A stretch of 64,000 bases of DNA, taken from Prevotella sp. UBA2754. GTDB lineage: Bacteria > Bacteroidota > Bacteroidia > Bacteroidales > Bacteroidaceae. Of this stretch, positions 1 to 7,785 are shown piece by piece; positions within the stretch are counted from its first letter, which is position 1; every line of letters starts with the position of its first letter. Where the stretch lies: assembly GCA_002353295.1 (NCBI GenBank), contig DEJG01000019.1:197300-261299 (forward strand), read 5' to 3'. A program made the position numbers and the translations under genes. The notes under the pieces are model-generated. The model searched no databases and was not told the origin of the DNA. It saw nothing but the letters and a program-made list of their open reading frames with translations.

Positions 1-98
1 CCTAAAATTCCATAAAGTACCTACCCGATGTCGATATAATCCTATAAATGGCGGAAAATGCATGATGAGAGAAGTAAAAAAAGGTTATAATCATTAGT

Positions 99-116
99 GT
101 CCCATTTTAACGGGAC
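99..116. repeat. short inverted repeat upstream of HU-like gene
   Basis: Arms GTCCC and GGGAC flank an 8-nt loop about 45 bp before the promoter of the next gene. It may be the terminator of a gene left of the window or an operator for the DNA-binding protein downstream; nothing decides between these. The rest of bases 1-158 is AT-rich with no coding sequence I can support. Confidence 0.35.
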
Positions 117-158
117 AGTAGTGATTTAGGATATTAAAAGAAAAATACTTGTAAAAAC

Positions 159-189
159 TTGCATTCGGCCTTCTGATGTTGTATCTTTG
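159..189 (+). promoter_or_regulatory. Bacteroidetes promoter of HU-like gene
   Basis: A TTG core (159-161) and a TATCTTTG box (182-189) are separated by 20 bp, close to the Bacteroidetes -33/-7 consensus. Transcription would start near 196, which places the upstream ATG at 176 inside the promoter and supports the ATG at 221 as the true start. Confidence 0.65.
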
Positions 190-220
190 CACTTCAATTA
201 ATAAAACAAGGAGAGACATT

Positions 221-856
221 ATGCCACGTAAGACCGACGGATTACCGTTTGAAGTCCATCGTTCGCCCAAAACGGAAGAGGATGGGAGTATCGTACTTTA
301 TGCCACACCACAGAGCAACCGCATGAAGGACTTTAAGGAATTGGAGGGGTGGCTTCAACTTTCCAATGACGTAAAGACGGGTGAATTACAGCGTAGTTTT
401 GATGCATTTATGAGTGAGTGTACGCGATGGCTTTCCAAAGGCTACCGTGTTCAGACACCCATTGGTGTTTTCTCCTTGAAATTAGGAATGAAACGTAAGG
501 TCACCAATCCACGTGAAGTTCGTCATGACGATGTGGAGTTCAAAGGTATTGAATTCCGTCCGTCTGCAGAGTTTACCAAAGGAGTAAAAGTAGGGGTAGA
601 GTGTGAAGGCTTCCGATATGTGCGTAAAACAGACTCCACCCTGCTTGTTGCCAATGAAGAAGCGATGCTAAAAGCCCTTTATAAAAGTATTCAAGCAGAA
701 GGTGGCTATACGACTGTTACGCGTTTTATGTCCTATAGTGGATTGTCCAAATATGCAGCTACAAGGAAACTCCGTCAGTGGTGCCAAAGCGGTTCCTGTC
801 TGCTGAGGGAACGCAGGTTGGGTCATTCCATTATTTATGAGTTGATAGACCCATAA
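221..856 (+). CDS. HU-like DNA-binding protein with C-terminal winged-helix-like extension
   Basis: This 211-residue protein matches the Bacteroidetes HU-like family. The family pattern is visible in the opening VLYATPQ segment, the helical DVKTGELQRSFDAF region, the GVFSLKLG strand and the IEFRPSAEF segment, which fits a beta-arm DNA-binding fold over about residues 10-135. The last 70 residues, including GGYTTVTRFMSYSG and a basic RKLRQWC helix, look like a winged-helix domain that ordinary HU-like proteins of about 140 residues lack. The start at 221 is chosen because AAGGAGAG precedes it and the promoter excludes the earlier ATG. It stands alone, followed by a long hairpin. It probably binds DNA as a regulator or nucleoid protein; the target is unknown. 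Confidence 0.8.
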   Translation: MPRKTDGLPFEVHRSPKTEEDGSIVLYATPQSNRMKDFKELEGWLQLSNDVKTGELQRSFDAFMSECTRWLSKGYRVQTPIGVFSLKLGMKRKVTNPREVRHDDVEFKGIEFRPSAEFTKGVKVGVECEGFRYVRKTDSTLLVANEEAMLKALYKSIQAEGGYTTVTRFMSYSGLSKYAATRKLRQWCQSGSCLLRERRLGHSIIYELIDP

Positions 857-885
857 TCAACCTTTTTGATATAACTTTGTCTTTT

Positions 886-927
886 CAGACGGCTTGAGGC
901 AGACGAGTAGATGCCTTAAGCCGTCTG
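886..927. terminator. long stem-loop after HU-like gene
   Basis: Two 16-nt arms (886-901 and 912-927) pair with one wobble around a 10-nt loop. A TAACTTTG box at 872-879 lies just before it, so the hairpin could be the terminator of the HU-like gene or the start of a short RNA. The bases after it repeat CCGTC words and carry no T-run. I see no gene between 857 and 1100. Confidence 0.45.
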
Positions 928-1081
928 TTCGTCTGCCTCGGGCCGTCCAGCCGTCCGCCTCAATGTCGCATCCCTTTTAATCAGACTCATTTCCCCTATT
1001 AGCTCGGTTCATTCTCCCTTTTTGCTAGACATGTTTTCTGTGATTTTTCTAATATTTCTGTGTTGTTTTGTGATTTTTGAT

Positions 1082-1089
1082 TATTTTTG
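1082..1089 (+). promoter_or_regulatory. -7 box TATTTTTG
   Basis: The box fits TAnnTTTG; the -33 element is weak (TTCTG near 1056-1060). If it is used, transcription starts near 1096 and the ATG at 1077 cannot be the start of the next gene. Confidence 0.45.
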
Positions 1090-1100
1090 CACAAAACTAC

Positions 1101-1460
1101 ATGATGATGGCGAAAATAATTAAGATGGAAAACAGAGTTCTGGCAATCCCCAGACATGGCACTTGGGAAGAACTCTACAACAGAGTTAGAAAAGCTAATG
1201 GTGACCCAGTTTGGATTGACCTTAAAGTCACTCCAAAACTGTTCGGTAATTTGCGAAACTACGACCTTATATGGGAAGCAAAACAGCTTAAATATCTAAG
1301 GATTCAGGCTCGTTATAAGGAAAATGGAAACATCATTATTGATGAGTGTGTCCAACAAAATTATGGCGATGAGGATGGTTTCGGAGTTGAACCAGATAAC
1401 TATATGACAGGCGAAATCGGACCAGACGGTTATTTCGTCAAACCATTTGAAGTGAGTTAA
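1101..1460 (+). CDS. hypothetical protein
   Basis: This acidic protein of about 119 residues is not recognised. It has a leucine-rich middle (LKVTPKLFGNLRNYDLIWEA) and a Gly/Asp-rich C-terminus ending in GYFVKPFEVS. There is no signal peptide or membrane helix. Start choice is uncertain: ATGs at 1101, 1104, 1107 and 1125 are all in frame. It precedes another unknown small gene and a PP2C phosphatase in the same direction, so the three may form an operon. A partner or immunity role is possible but nothing in the sequence shows it. Confidence 0.55.
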   Translation: MMMAKIIKMENRVLAIPRHGTWEELYNRVRKANGDPVWIDLKVTPKLFGNLRNYDLIWEAKQLKYLRIQARYKENGNIIIDECVQQNYGDEDGFGVEPDNYMTGEIGPDGYFVKPFEVS

Positions 1461-1572
1461 GCAAAAGGAGTACAGCAGGAAAACATCCCTTGTTCACAAA
1501 AATATAGAGTTCGAGATGATATAAAACAGAGAAGAGTCAACTCTATATAGGTGTTATCAAAATATTGTCGAT

Positions 1573-1908
1573 ATGGAATGGAACTTGGAAGATGGTAAAT
1601 CTGTACAATTATCTCCTACCGTAGCTGATATTAAAGCTGCCGTGCAAGGGTTGATGGACTCAGACCGTGAATTCTTAATACTCACACCTCCTGCACCAAT
1701 CAAGGGATGTAACTTCATGCAATTGATGAAGCATGACGACTCACATGTGCACTTTGAAATAAGTATTTTGAAACCAGACGGCGGTAATCGTATCTACTAT
1801 CAAGATTTCTCGCCTTATTTGGCGAATGCTCTCCTGGAACTTTTCAGAATCGAAAATGGTGTACCGGAAGTTGATGATTGGAAGATCGAAGGGGAATATG
1901 GAGACTAA
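1573..1908 (+). CDS. hypothetical protein
   Basis: This 111-residue protein is not recognised. It opens with MEWNLEDGKSVQL and has a region (IKAAVQGLMDSDREFLILTP) that looks like an alpha/beta unit, then YYQDFSPYLANALLELF. It has no signal peptide. The gene ends 15 bp before the PP2C phosphatase gene, which suggests co-transcription and a functional link to it. The 218-residue minus-strand frame that covers its 3' end is a shadow. Confidence 0.6.
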   Translation: MEWNLEDGKSVQLSPTVADIKAAVQGLMDSDREFLILTPPAPIKGCNFMQLMKHDDSHVHFEISILKPDGGNRIYYQDFSPYLANALLELFRIENGVPEVDDWKIEGEYGD

Positions 1909-1923
1909 CTTGTAAATATATAA

Positions 1924-2655
1924 ATGTTTATGGGAAAAATAAGATATGCTTCGTTCTCTGAAGCAGGAATTCGGAGAGATAATGAAGATTACTGTAAGAC
2001 TATTATAGATGAAGATAACCAACGTTATCTCTTTGTAGTATGTGATGGAATGGGCGGTCATGCTATGGGCGAAGTCGCCAGTCAGGTGGTTTGTGAATCC
2101 ATTTGTGAGCATTGGGAGAATGCATCGCCCGAGGACGAGGTCGAAAATGTATTGAAAGCTGCTTTTCAAGAAACATCTAAGGCTCTTGATGCAAAAGCGG
2201 ATGTGCTCAACCATGTAGAGATGGGCACAACGATGGTGTTGGCAGCAATACATGACGACAAATTGATTATTGCTCATTGCGGTGATAGCCGTTGTTATCT
2301 CCTCCGCCCCAATGTAGGCGTTGTTTATCAAACGCAAGACCATGTAAATCATAGCGTTTTTGGCGATTTTATAGATAAAAGTTTTTTCTCCTATCATTCA
2401 TCCAAGGCAGAAGTAGAGATAAGGCATTTTGAATTACAACAAAACGATAGAGTGTTTCTTTGTTCAGATGGAGTGAGTTCATATAGTGACCCAAATATAC
2501 TTACGGATAGGTTGATGGATGACAAATCACCAGAGGATATTACCGATGTTATTCAGTTTTTGTGCGAGAAGTTCAGCAAAGATAATTATTCTGCTATTTT
2601 AGCGTATTACGAAAAAAATGATGCAAAACCTCATGGAATGCATCCTAATAAATAA
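1924..2655 (+). CDS. PP2C-family serine/threonine phosphatase
   Basis: This cytosolic metal-dependent phosphatase has 243 residues, the usual size of a stand-alone bacterial PP2C. Visible family motifs in order are RDNEDY (residues 18-23), the metal-binding CDGMGGHA (about 40-47), MGTTMV, HCGDSRCYLLR, FLCSDGVSS and a final KDNYSAIL with the conserved Asp-Asn. The catalytic aspartates are present, so it should be active. No kinase gene lies in the window, so its substrate is unknown. It could reset phosphorylation-based control of the neighbouring signalling genes. An ATG at 1930 (MGKIRY) is an alternative start. Confidence 0.88.
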   Translation: MFMGKIRYASFSEAGIRRDNEDYCKTIIDEDNQRYLFVVCDGMGGHAMGEVASQVVCESICEHWENASPEDEVENVLKAAFQETSKALDAKADVLNHVEMGTTMVLAAIHDDKLIIAHCGDSRCYLLRPNVGVVYQTQDHVNHSVFGDFIDKSFFSYHSSKAEVEIRHFELQQNDRVFLCSDGVSSYSDPNILTDRLMDDKSPEDITDVIQFLCEKFSKDNYSAILAYYEKNDAKPHGMHPNK

Positions 2656-2665
2656 AAAAGTGTAG

Positions 2666-2759
2666 GCGAAGTACTTCGCAAGTCCAAGAAAGCCATTTGA
2701 ACTTGCCATTTACTTGGTTAGGAATTGGGTAATGTTTGGGTAGAGTGGTCTAAGGTCTG
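2666..2759. repeat. 14-bp palindrome and degenerate 11-bp tandem repeats
   Basis: A perfect palindrome, GCGAAGTACTTCGC, lies at 2666-2679. It is followed by G/T-rich units whose GGGTA-like cores start at 2716, 2727 and 2738, a spacing of 11 bp. The same type of unit recurs at 8922-9020, beyond the gene train that starts here. The rest of 2656-2914 holds a TAACTTTA box (2866-2873) that may be the sigma-factor promoter, with a poor -33 element. Confidence 0.55.
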
Positions 2760-2914
2760 TAATAAGATTGGGCATTCCGATGTCATTTTACCCTCTCAAA
2801 AGAAGAAAAATTGGTATTATTTACAACTTTTTGGTCGTTTTCGTTCCGATGTCGCATATTTTTTGTAACTTTACCGCCGAATGTATTTTATCAAGCCCCA
2901 AACTGAAACTATAA

Positions 2915-3577
2915 ATGGTTTTACAATATAAACGTGACTACAGCAAGTTCTCTGACAAGCAAATTGTTGGGGAAATTCTAGCAGAGCCACATGATGATGA
3001 GGCTGCTGTTTATTTGCTTCGCGATCGCTATGCCCCACTTTTACGTAGTTTGTACAGACGCTTAACTACTGATGATACTTGGTATGACGATTGTGTAGAT
3101 GAACTTTTCATTCTTCTGAAAGGCAAAGACTGTTCCTGGCATGTCTTAGCAAACTTTGGTTGGCGTAGCACTTTTGGTTATTGGTTAAGAGAAGTCGCTT
3201 GGAACAAGTTTTGCGAAGTACTATCTAAACTGATAGAAAATGGCGGTAAGAATGTCTATATAGATAACGGTAATTCAGAAAAGCCAAAGTTACAGTTGCC
3301 AGATGGCAGCGAAGAGAACTTCGAGCGTCGCCAACGCAAGGTAATGCTTTTGGAGGCCATTTGCCAGTTGAAGGATGATGACCAGCGGTTTGCCATATTG
3401 AAACGGTTGGAAGGTTATAAGAGTAAGGAGATAGCAGACATGCTCAAGATAAAATGGAAAAAGTTGGGCATAGTGAAGTACAACAACGATAATGAAGTTG
3501 TTATTCCTGACGAAGGTTATATCAATGTCCACATCCAGCGAGCAAAGAAAGAACTTAAAATAATCATGTCGAATTAA
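2915..3577 (+). CDS. ECF-like RNA polymerase sigma factor
   Basis: This 220-residue protein has the layout of an extracytoplasmic-function sigma factor. Region 2 is helical (about 25-115: EAAVYLLRDRYAPLLRSLYRRL, then FGYWLREVAWNKF). Region 4 follows (about 140-218) with RQRKVMLLEAICQLKDDDQ, an HTH-like EGYKSKEIADML and a basic C-terminal helix, VHIQRAKKELK. An insertion between the two halves of region 4 is unusual. The next gene begins 13 bp later and encodes an anti-sigma-like fusion, so the pair should work together and control this gene train. It is a divergent family member, so the promoters it recognises cannot be predicted. Confidence 0.75.
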   Translation: MVLQYKRDYSKFSDKQIVGEILAEPHDDEAAVYLLRDRYAPLLRSLYRRLTTDDTWYDDCVDELFILLKGKDCSWHVLANFGWRSTFGYWLREVAWNKFCEVLSKLIENGGKNVYIDNGNSEKPKLQLPDGSEENFERRQRKVMLLEAICQLKDDDQRFAILKRLEGYKSKEIADMLKIKWKKLGIVKYNNDNEVVIPDEGYINVHIQRAKKELKIIMSN

Positions 3578-3590
3578 AATAGAACTGAAC

Positions 3591-4646
3591 ATGGAAATTA
3601 CAAGAGAACTGTTGGCAGCATACGCTGAAGGAAATGTTTCAGAGTCTGAACGTAATGCCGTGCGCCAGTATCTAACGGAACATCCAGACCAGTTGGAATC
3701 CGTGCTGATTATGATGGATGAGGACTTCGACATACAGTTAGAAGATAAAGACAAGGATGGTCATTCCCGTTCTTTTGACGAAGAATTAGATACTTTATTG
3801 GATGAAATAGAAGCTGACGAGTCTGATGAAAGCACAGCTTCCGTCAGTATTCTCCCGTTAATGTCGAAAGCCGCTCAGAATGTTGTTGATAATCTATGCG
3901 CTATAAGATGCGAGGGATATGCATTACGAACTTTGGGCATAGATGTATCTGATGAGGAATTGGAAAAAGAGGCAGAGGAGAATAGGTGGCTTAAGCCTGA
4001 AGGGACTCCATTGCATTGCATGGGTCTATTATCAGAAAAACGCGGCTTGTATGTTTCTCGAAGGTATGGTTGCTCAATTAATGAAATTATTCGATCGGTA
4101 AAAAAAGGAGAAATTGTTATTGCCGCTATTGACAATACGGAATTAAGTCAATCTCCAGAAGAAGCAAGAAAGAATGATTTATTGAATGGGAAAACTCCCA
4201 ATCATGCAGTAGTTATTCAGTCTGTTGATCCCAACAAAGAAGAAATAAATATCCTGGAACCGAGTATTTCTATTACACCTAAGAGTTACCCGATAGCTGT
4301 TTTCCAAAATGCTTGGGATGATTCTTCCAATTATATCGTCATTCTAAGTAATCAAAGCAACTATGAACCTCACCCTCTTGATCTTGATGATGTGGCAATT
4401 GAACCTGAACTTATGGAACTTCGTGAGGCGATTGCTGAGAATGCGCATGAGGTGTGGGCAAAAACCCGTAAAGACCAAGGCTGGTCGTATGGAAAAGAAC
4501 GAGATGACGCCAAGAAACTACACCCAGATATGCTGCCGTACAACCTGCTTCCAGATAGTGAAAAGGAATATGATCGTCTAATGGCTATTAACACAATCAA
4601 ACTTGTTAAGAAGTTAGGGTGGGATTTCGTAAAAAGTATCAAGTAA
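3591..4646 (+). CDS. anti-sigma-like / C39-type peptidase-like / RyR-domain protein
   Basis: This 351-residue protein shows three parts. Residues 1-45 resemble the N-terminal helices of anti-sigma factors (LLAAYAEGNVSESERNAV), without the zinc ligands. Residues 95-250 resemble a C39-like papain-fold peptidase, with candidate nucleophile C103 or C107 and the histidine of TPNHAVVI (H205). Residues 277-345 are a clear RyR domain with HEVWAKTRKDQGWSYG, HPDMLPYNLLPDSEKEYD and a final IKLVKKLGW. There is no membrane helix, so it is cytosolic. The gene lies 13 bp after the sigma-factor gene. I infer a sigma regulator released by a small ligand bound to RyR, perhaps by self-cleavage; the catalytic assignment is weak. 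Confidence 0.72.
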   Translation: MEITRELLAAYAEGNVSESERNAVRQYLTEHPDQLESVLIMMDEDFDIQLEDKDKDGHSRSFDEELDTLLDEIEADESDESTASVSILPLMSKAAQNVVDNLCAIRCEGYALRTLGIDVSDEELEKEAEENRWLKPEGTPLHCMGLLSEKRGLYVSRRYGCSINEIIRSVKKGEIVIAAIDNTELSQSPEEARKNDLLNGKTPNHAVVIQSVDPNKEEINILEPSISITPKSYPIAVFQNAWDDSSNYIVILSNQSNYEPHPLDLDDVAIEPELMELREAIAENAHEVWAKTRKDQGWSYGKERDDAKKLHPDMLPYNLLPDSEKEYDRLMAINTIKLVKKLGWDFVKSIK

Positions 4647-4648
4647 AA

Positions 4649-6130
4649 ATGGTTTATATGCAATACGATATATTCATTAGCTACAAACGGAAGAGCCTCC
4701 CAACGGCGAACAATCTTTATTATAGATTGACAACACGTGGGTACTCTACTTTCTTTGATTTGGAAGAAATGGGTAGAGATAACTTCAATGTGCAGTTGCT
4801 TAGCTATATTGAGAATGCCAAAGATGTATTTGTTATTTTAGAAGAAGGCTCACTTGATGCCTGTAGACAAAATAATTGGGAAAAAGATTGGTTTTGCCGT
4901 GAGATAGCTTATGCATTGGAGAAAAAAAAGAATATAATTCCTATTTTGATAGGTGGATATCAAATGCCTAGCAGTGATTATTTCCCTGCCAAGTTGAAAG
5001 AACTGAGTTTTAAGAATGCTCCAGAGTTTAACTTCTCTTTCTTTGAGGCATATCTGGATAAATTGATGGAGAAAGATTATCTTCTTTCGAAGCCTAACCT
5101 GCAAGAAAATGCTACATCTGTTTTCAAGTTCTATTCCAATGAAAATTGTCAAGTCTTCAAAGATGGCAGATTGGTTTGTAGTCTTGAAGGCATGTCCGAA
5201 GCACCTTACTATCTCCCCGTTCCCCGAAAAGGCGATTATAGATTTAAAGCCGTAAATATATCCACTGCAGACGAGCAACTACTAAAAGAACATATAGATT
5301 CAGATGAAGAAAAGGAAATTGAAATTTCATGGAAAAAAAGAACGAAGCCTGTAGACATTATGGCGATTAAAAATTCTTCATCACACGTTTATACTATAAA
5401 TGGGCTCTCCTTTAATATGATTTTTGTCAAGGGAGGTACATTTACTATGGGAGCTACTCCAGAACAAATTGCTGATGCATATAAAATTGAGAAGCCTGCC
5501 CATAAAGTTTCTCTGTCAGACTTCTTTATAGGCGAAACGGTAGTGACGCAAGAATTGTGGCAAGCTGTGATGGGGAGTAATCCGTCCTTTTTTAAAGACC
5601 CAATTAGACCAGTGGTAAATGTGTCATGGGTTGATTGCCAACGTTTTATGAAGAGAATAAATGATGTGTTAATAGACAAGCTTCCTCAGGGAAAGAAATT
5701 TCGTTTACCTACAGAAGCAGAATGGGAATTTGCAGCACGAGGGGGGGTAGAAAGTAAAGGATATAAGTACAGTGGTAGTAATAAACTGAATGAGGTTGGG
5801 TGGTATTTTGGCAATAGTAATGATAGGAGCCTAGTCCATTTTACTGATCATTATGGTGAAAATCGTAAAAATTGTCAGGTAAAAGGAAAGAATCCTAACG
5901 AATTAGGAATTTATGATATGAGTGGTAATGTTTGGGAGTGGTGTCAAGATTGGTTTGGGGATTACGAAAGTCAATCTTTAATTAATCCAATTGGCCCCAT
6001 CAATGGTTATGGACGTATATGTCGTGGCGGTGGTTCTTCAGATGGGTGGGTAGACTGTCGTGTGTCAAATCGTTCGTCAGTTTGTCCGTCGGACCGTTTA
6101 AGCGGACTTGGTCTGCGTTTAGCTCTTTAA
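4649..6130 (+). CDS. TIR domain fused to FGE/sulfatase-modifying-factor-like domain
   Basis: This 493-residue protein begins with a TIR domain (about 5-150): YDIFISYKRKS, FFDLEEMG, and DWFCREIAYALEKKKNIIPI, which places the likely NADase glutamate at E85, as in SARM1-type TIRs. Residues 165-240 form a small beta domain. Residues 254-493 are an FGE-like (C-type-lectin fold) domain with GGTFTMG, RLPTEAEWEFAARGG and MSGNVWEWC. Only one cysteine is left near the FGE active-site region, so it is probably a ligand-binding fold and not an oxidase. I see no membrane helix. The first 240 residues nearly match those of the protein at 10690-12120. An ATG at 4658 is an alternative start. Confidence 0.85.
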   Translation: MVYMQYDIFISYKRKSLPTANNLYYRLTTRGYSTFFDLEEMGRDNFNVQLLSYIENAKDVFVILEEGSLDACRQNNWEKDWFCREIAYALEKKKNIIPILIGGYQMPSSDYFPAKLKELSFKNAPEFNFSFFEAYLDKLMEKDYLLSKPNLQENATSVFKFYSNENCQVFKDGRLVCSLEGMSEAPYYLPVPRKGDYRFKAVNISTADEQLLKEHIDSDEEKEIEISWKKRTKPVDIMAIKNSSSHVYTINGLSFNMIFVKGGTFTMGATPEQIADAYKIEKPAHKVSLSDFFIGETVVTQELWQAVMGSNPSFFKDPIRPVVNVSWVDCQRFMKRINDVLIDKLPQGKKFRLPTEAEWEFAARGGVESKGYKYSGSNKLNEVGWYFGNSNDRSLVHFTDHYGENRKNCQVKGKNPNELGIYDMSGNVWEWCQDWFGDYESQSLINPIGPINGYGRICRGGGSSDGWVDCRVSNRSSVCPSDRLSGLGLRLAL

Positions 6131-6150
6131 TAGTTTAAAACAAGACAGAT

Positions 6151-6591
6151 ATGGAAACATTATTATTTCTTAGTGATACTTTTACCTCAAATGTAGCTAA
6201 AGCAGTTGGTTCAAGTAGCTCTTGTATTCAAGAGGCATCTACCAATTGCCAGAATGTGATAGTCGCTGCAATAATTTGTGGCACCATTGTTTTAATAACA
6301 TTGATAGTTGCAGTATCATTGCTTGTTTATTTTCGAATAAAGAATAGCAAACTAGGTAAACAACAAGAAGCCGAGCGAATCAAAGAAAAAGAAGATAAAT
6401 GGTTCTCGCTCAGAAAAGAATACCAAAGTGCTATTTTAAGTATTCTTAAACTAAAAGAAACTCCAAATCAAAAGAAAGACACCTTGGTAGAAAGGAAGGC
6501 AGAATCAGAGGAACAAAAAGATGACTCTAAAGAAAAATACATTAAGGAGTTGCGAGATTGTATCAAATGGATTGATTCACAAATGGAATAG
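6151..6591 (+). CDS. single-pass membrane protein with cytosolic coiled coil
   Basis: This 146-residue protein is not recognised. A short N-terminal part containing two cysteines is followed by one membrane helix (about 36-62, VIVAAIICGTIVLITLIVAV) and a charged, helical tail rich in Lys and Glu. The charge pattern predicts the tail in the cytosol. It lies 20 bp after the TIR-FGE gene and 3 bp before an MscS channel gene, so it probably belongs to the same operon and may link the channel with the TIR protein. Confidence 0.65.
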   Translation: METLLFLSDTFTSNVAKAVGSSSSCIQEASTNCQNVIVAAIICGTIVLITLIVAVSLLVYFRIKNSKLGKQQEAERIKEKEDKWFSLRKEYQSAILSILKLKETPNQKKDTLVERKAESEEQKDDSKEKYIKELRDCIKWIDSQME

Positions 6592-6594
6592 CTT

Positions 6595-7785
6595 ATGAAT
6601 ATTCTCGAAAAGTTTAGCAAAAAAAATCTGACATCGGAACGTCTTTGGCGACAGATATTTGGAGCATTGATGCAATGGCAGTCAAAACTCTTTTGGGTAT
6701 TTGTTCTGTTAATAACGCCTGTTTCTATAGGCGTGGCTTTGATTATTCCACCCGGAGATTTAACCTCTGGTCTTGAATTCCTATGCTTGAATTTTGCAGT
6801 ACTACTCATAATCAAGACATGCCGCAGACTTATAGATGTCTTTAATATAAGAAAGGAATATACTCGCGTCACGTGGAGCTACATCACAATTCTTGTCAGC
6901 ATCGGATTGTGGATTATCGGTTTTGTTTTAATATTCAATATAAAAGACAATCCGAGGGTTGCCACTGCGATTGGTGTCATTGGAACATTGCTCAGTTGGA
7001 TATTCCAAGATAAAATAAAAGGCGTGGTCGCATTTCTCCATATCCGTTCACACAACTTACTTAAGGTTGGTGATTGGCTCGTAGTTGATAAATTAGGAGT
7101 AGATGGAGAGGTGCAACGGATGACTTTGACTTCCGTATCCGTTTATAATTGGGATACAACGACTTCCACTATTCCTATCAGTGCTTTGCAATCAGAGCAT
7201 TTCATTAATAAGCAAAATATGATGGAAAGTAAGACGTATGGCAGGCGTATGCTAAAAACCTTTATCCTTGATACCGGATGGTTTCGCGTATTATCTCGTG
7301 AAGAGATTGCGAAACTGAAAGAATTTATTCAATTTGATAAATACATCAACACAGATTCTGGTGAACATGTCCGAGATTTCTTATCTAAGAACCTTTCACT
7401 TGATGAGATTAAAGAGGGTGTTACAAATGCTCAACTATTCCGTCTTTACACCTATCATTGGCTAATGAATCATAAGCACATTTCTCAGCATCCTAGGTTA
7501 ATTGTCCGTTGGATGGATCAGAAAGAAGGGGGAATGGAGTTGCAGGTCTATGCATTCATTGTAGACAGTAGTTTGGCTGCTTTTGAGTGGGAGCAGTCTC
7601 AAATCATCGAGCACATTATCAAATCACTTGATTGGTTTGGTCTTCGCTTGTACCAAAGTCCTTCAGCATACGATGTAAGTAATAGCAATGTCTATTTATC
7701 GAAAGAACCAGCAGACTATATAAAGGAGATGAGTATTGATGCTCCCTTGAAAGAGAAAATAATTGATGATAAGGAGGAGAATTAA
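6595..7785 (+). CDS. MscS-family mechanosensitive or ligand-gated channel
   Basis: This 396-residue protein has three or four membrane helices in its first 145 residues. It then shows the MscS pore-helix and beta-domain signature: TAIGVIGTLLSWIFQDKIKG, VGDWLVVD, GEVQRMTLTSVSVYNWD and the PISAL segment. The SKTYGRRMLKTFILD region is typical of the YbdG-like branch. The cytosolic C-terminal half is longer than in plain MscS. It sits in the middle of a TIR/RyR gene train and overlaps the next gene by one base. In this setting it could be a membrane-permeabilising effector instead of a housekeeping osmotic valve; that role is inferred. Confidence 0.82.
   Translation: MNILEKFSKKNLTSERLWRQIFGALMQWQSKLFWVFVLLITPVSIGVALIIPPGDLTSGLEFLCLNFAVLLIIKTCRRLIDVFNIRKEYTRVTWSYITILVSIGLWIIGFVLIFNIKDNPRVATAIGVIGTLLSWIFQDKIKGVVAFLHIRSHNLLKVGDWLVVDKLGVDGEVQRMTLTSVSVYNWDTTTSTIPISALQSEHFINKQNMMESKTYGRRMLKTFILDTGWFRVLSREEIAKLKEFIQFDKYINTDSGEHVRDFLSKNLSLDEIKEGVTNAQLFRLYTYHWLMNHKHISQHPRLIVRWMDQKEGGMELQVYAFIVDSSLAAFEWEQSQIIEHIIKSLDWFGLRLYQSPSAYDVSNSNVYLSKEPADYIKEMSIDAPLKEKIIDDKEEN

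Noticed and set aside
99..116. GTCCC/GGGAC repeat as a transposon end
   Set aside because: No transposase and no partner repeat were found in the window.
1741..2397. 218-codon minus-strand frame across the PP2C gene
   Set aside because: It lies opposite a protein with all PP2C motifs, has no family pattern and no promoter; it is a shadow.
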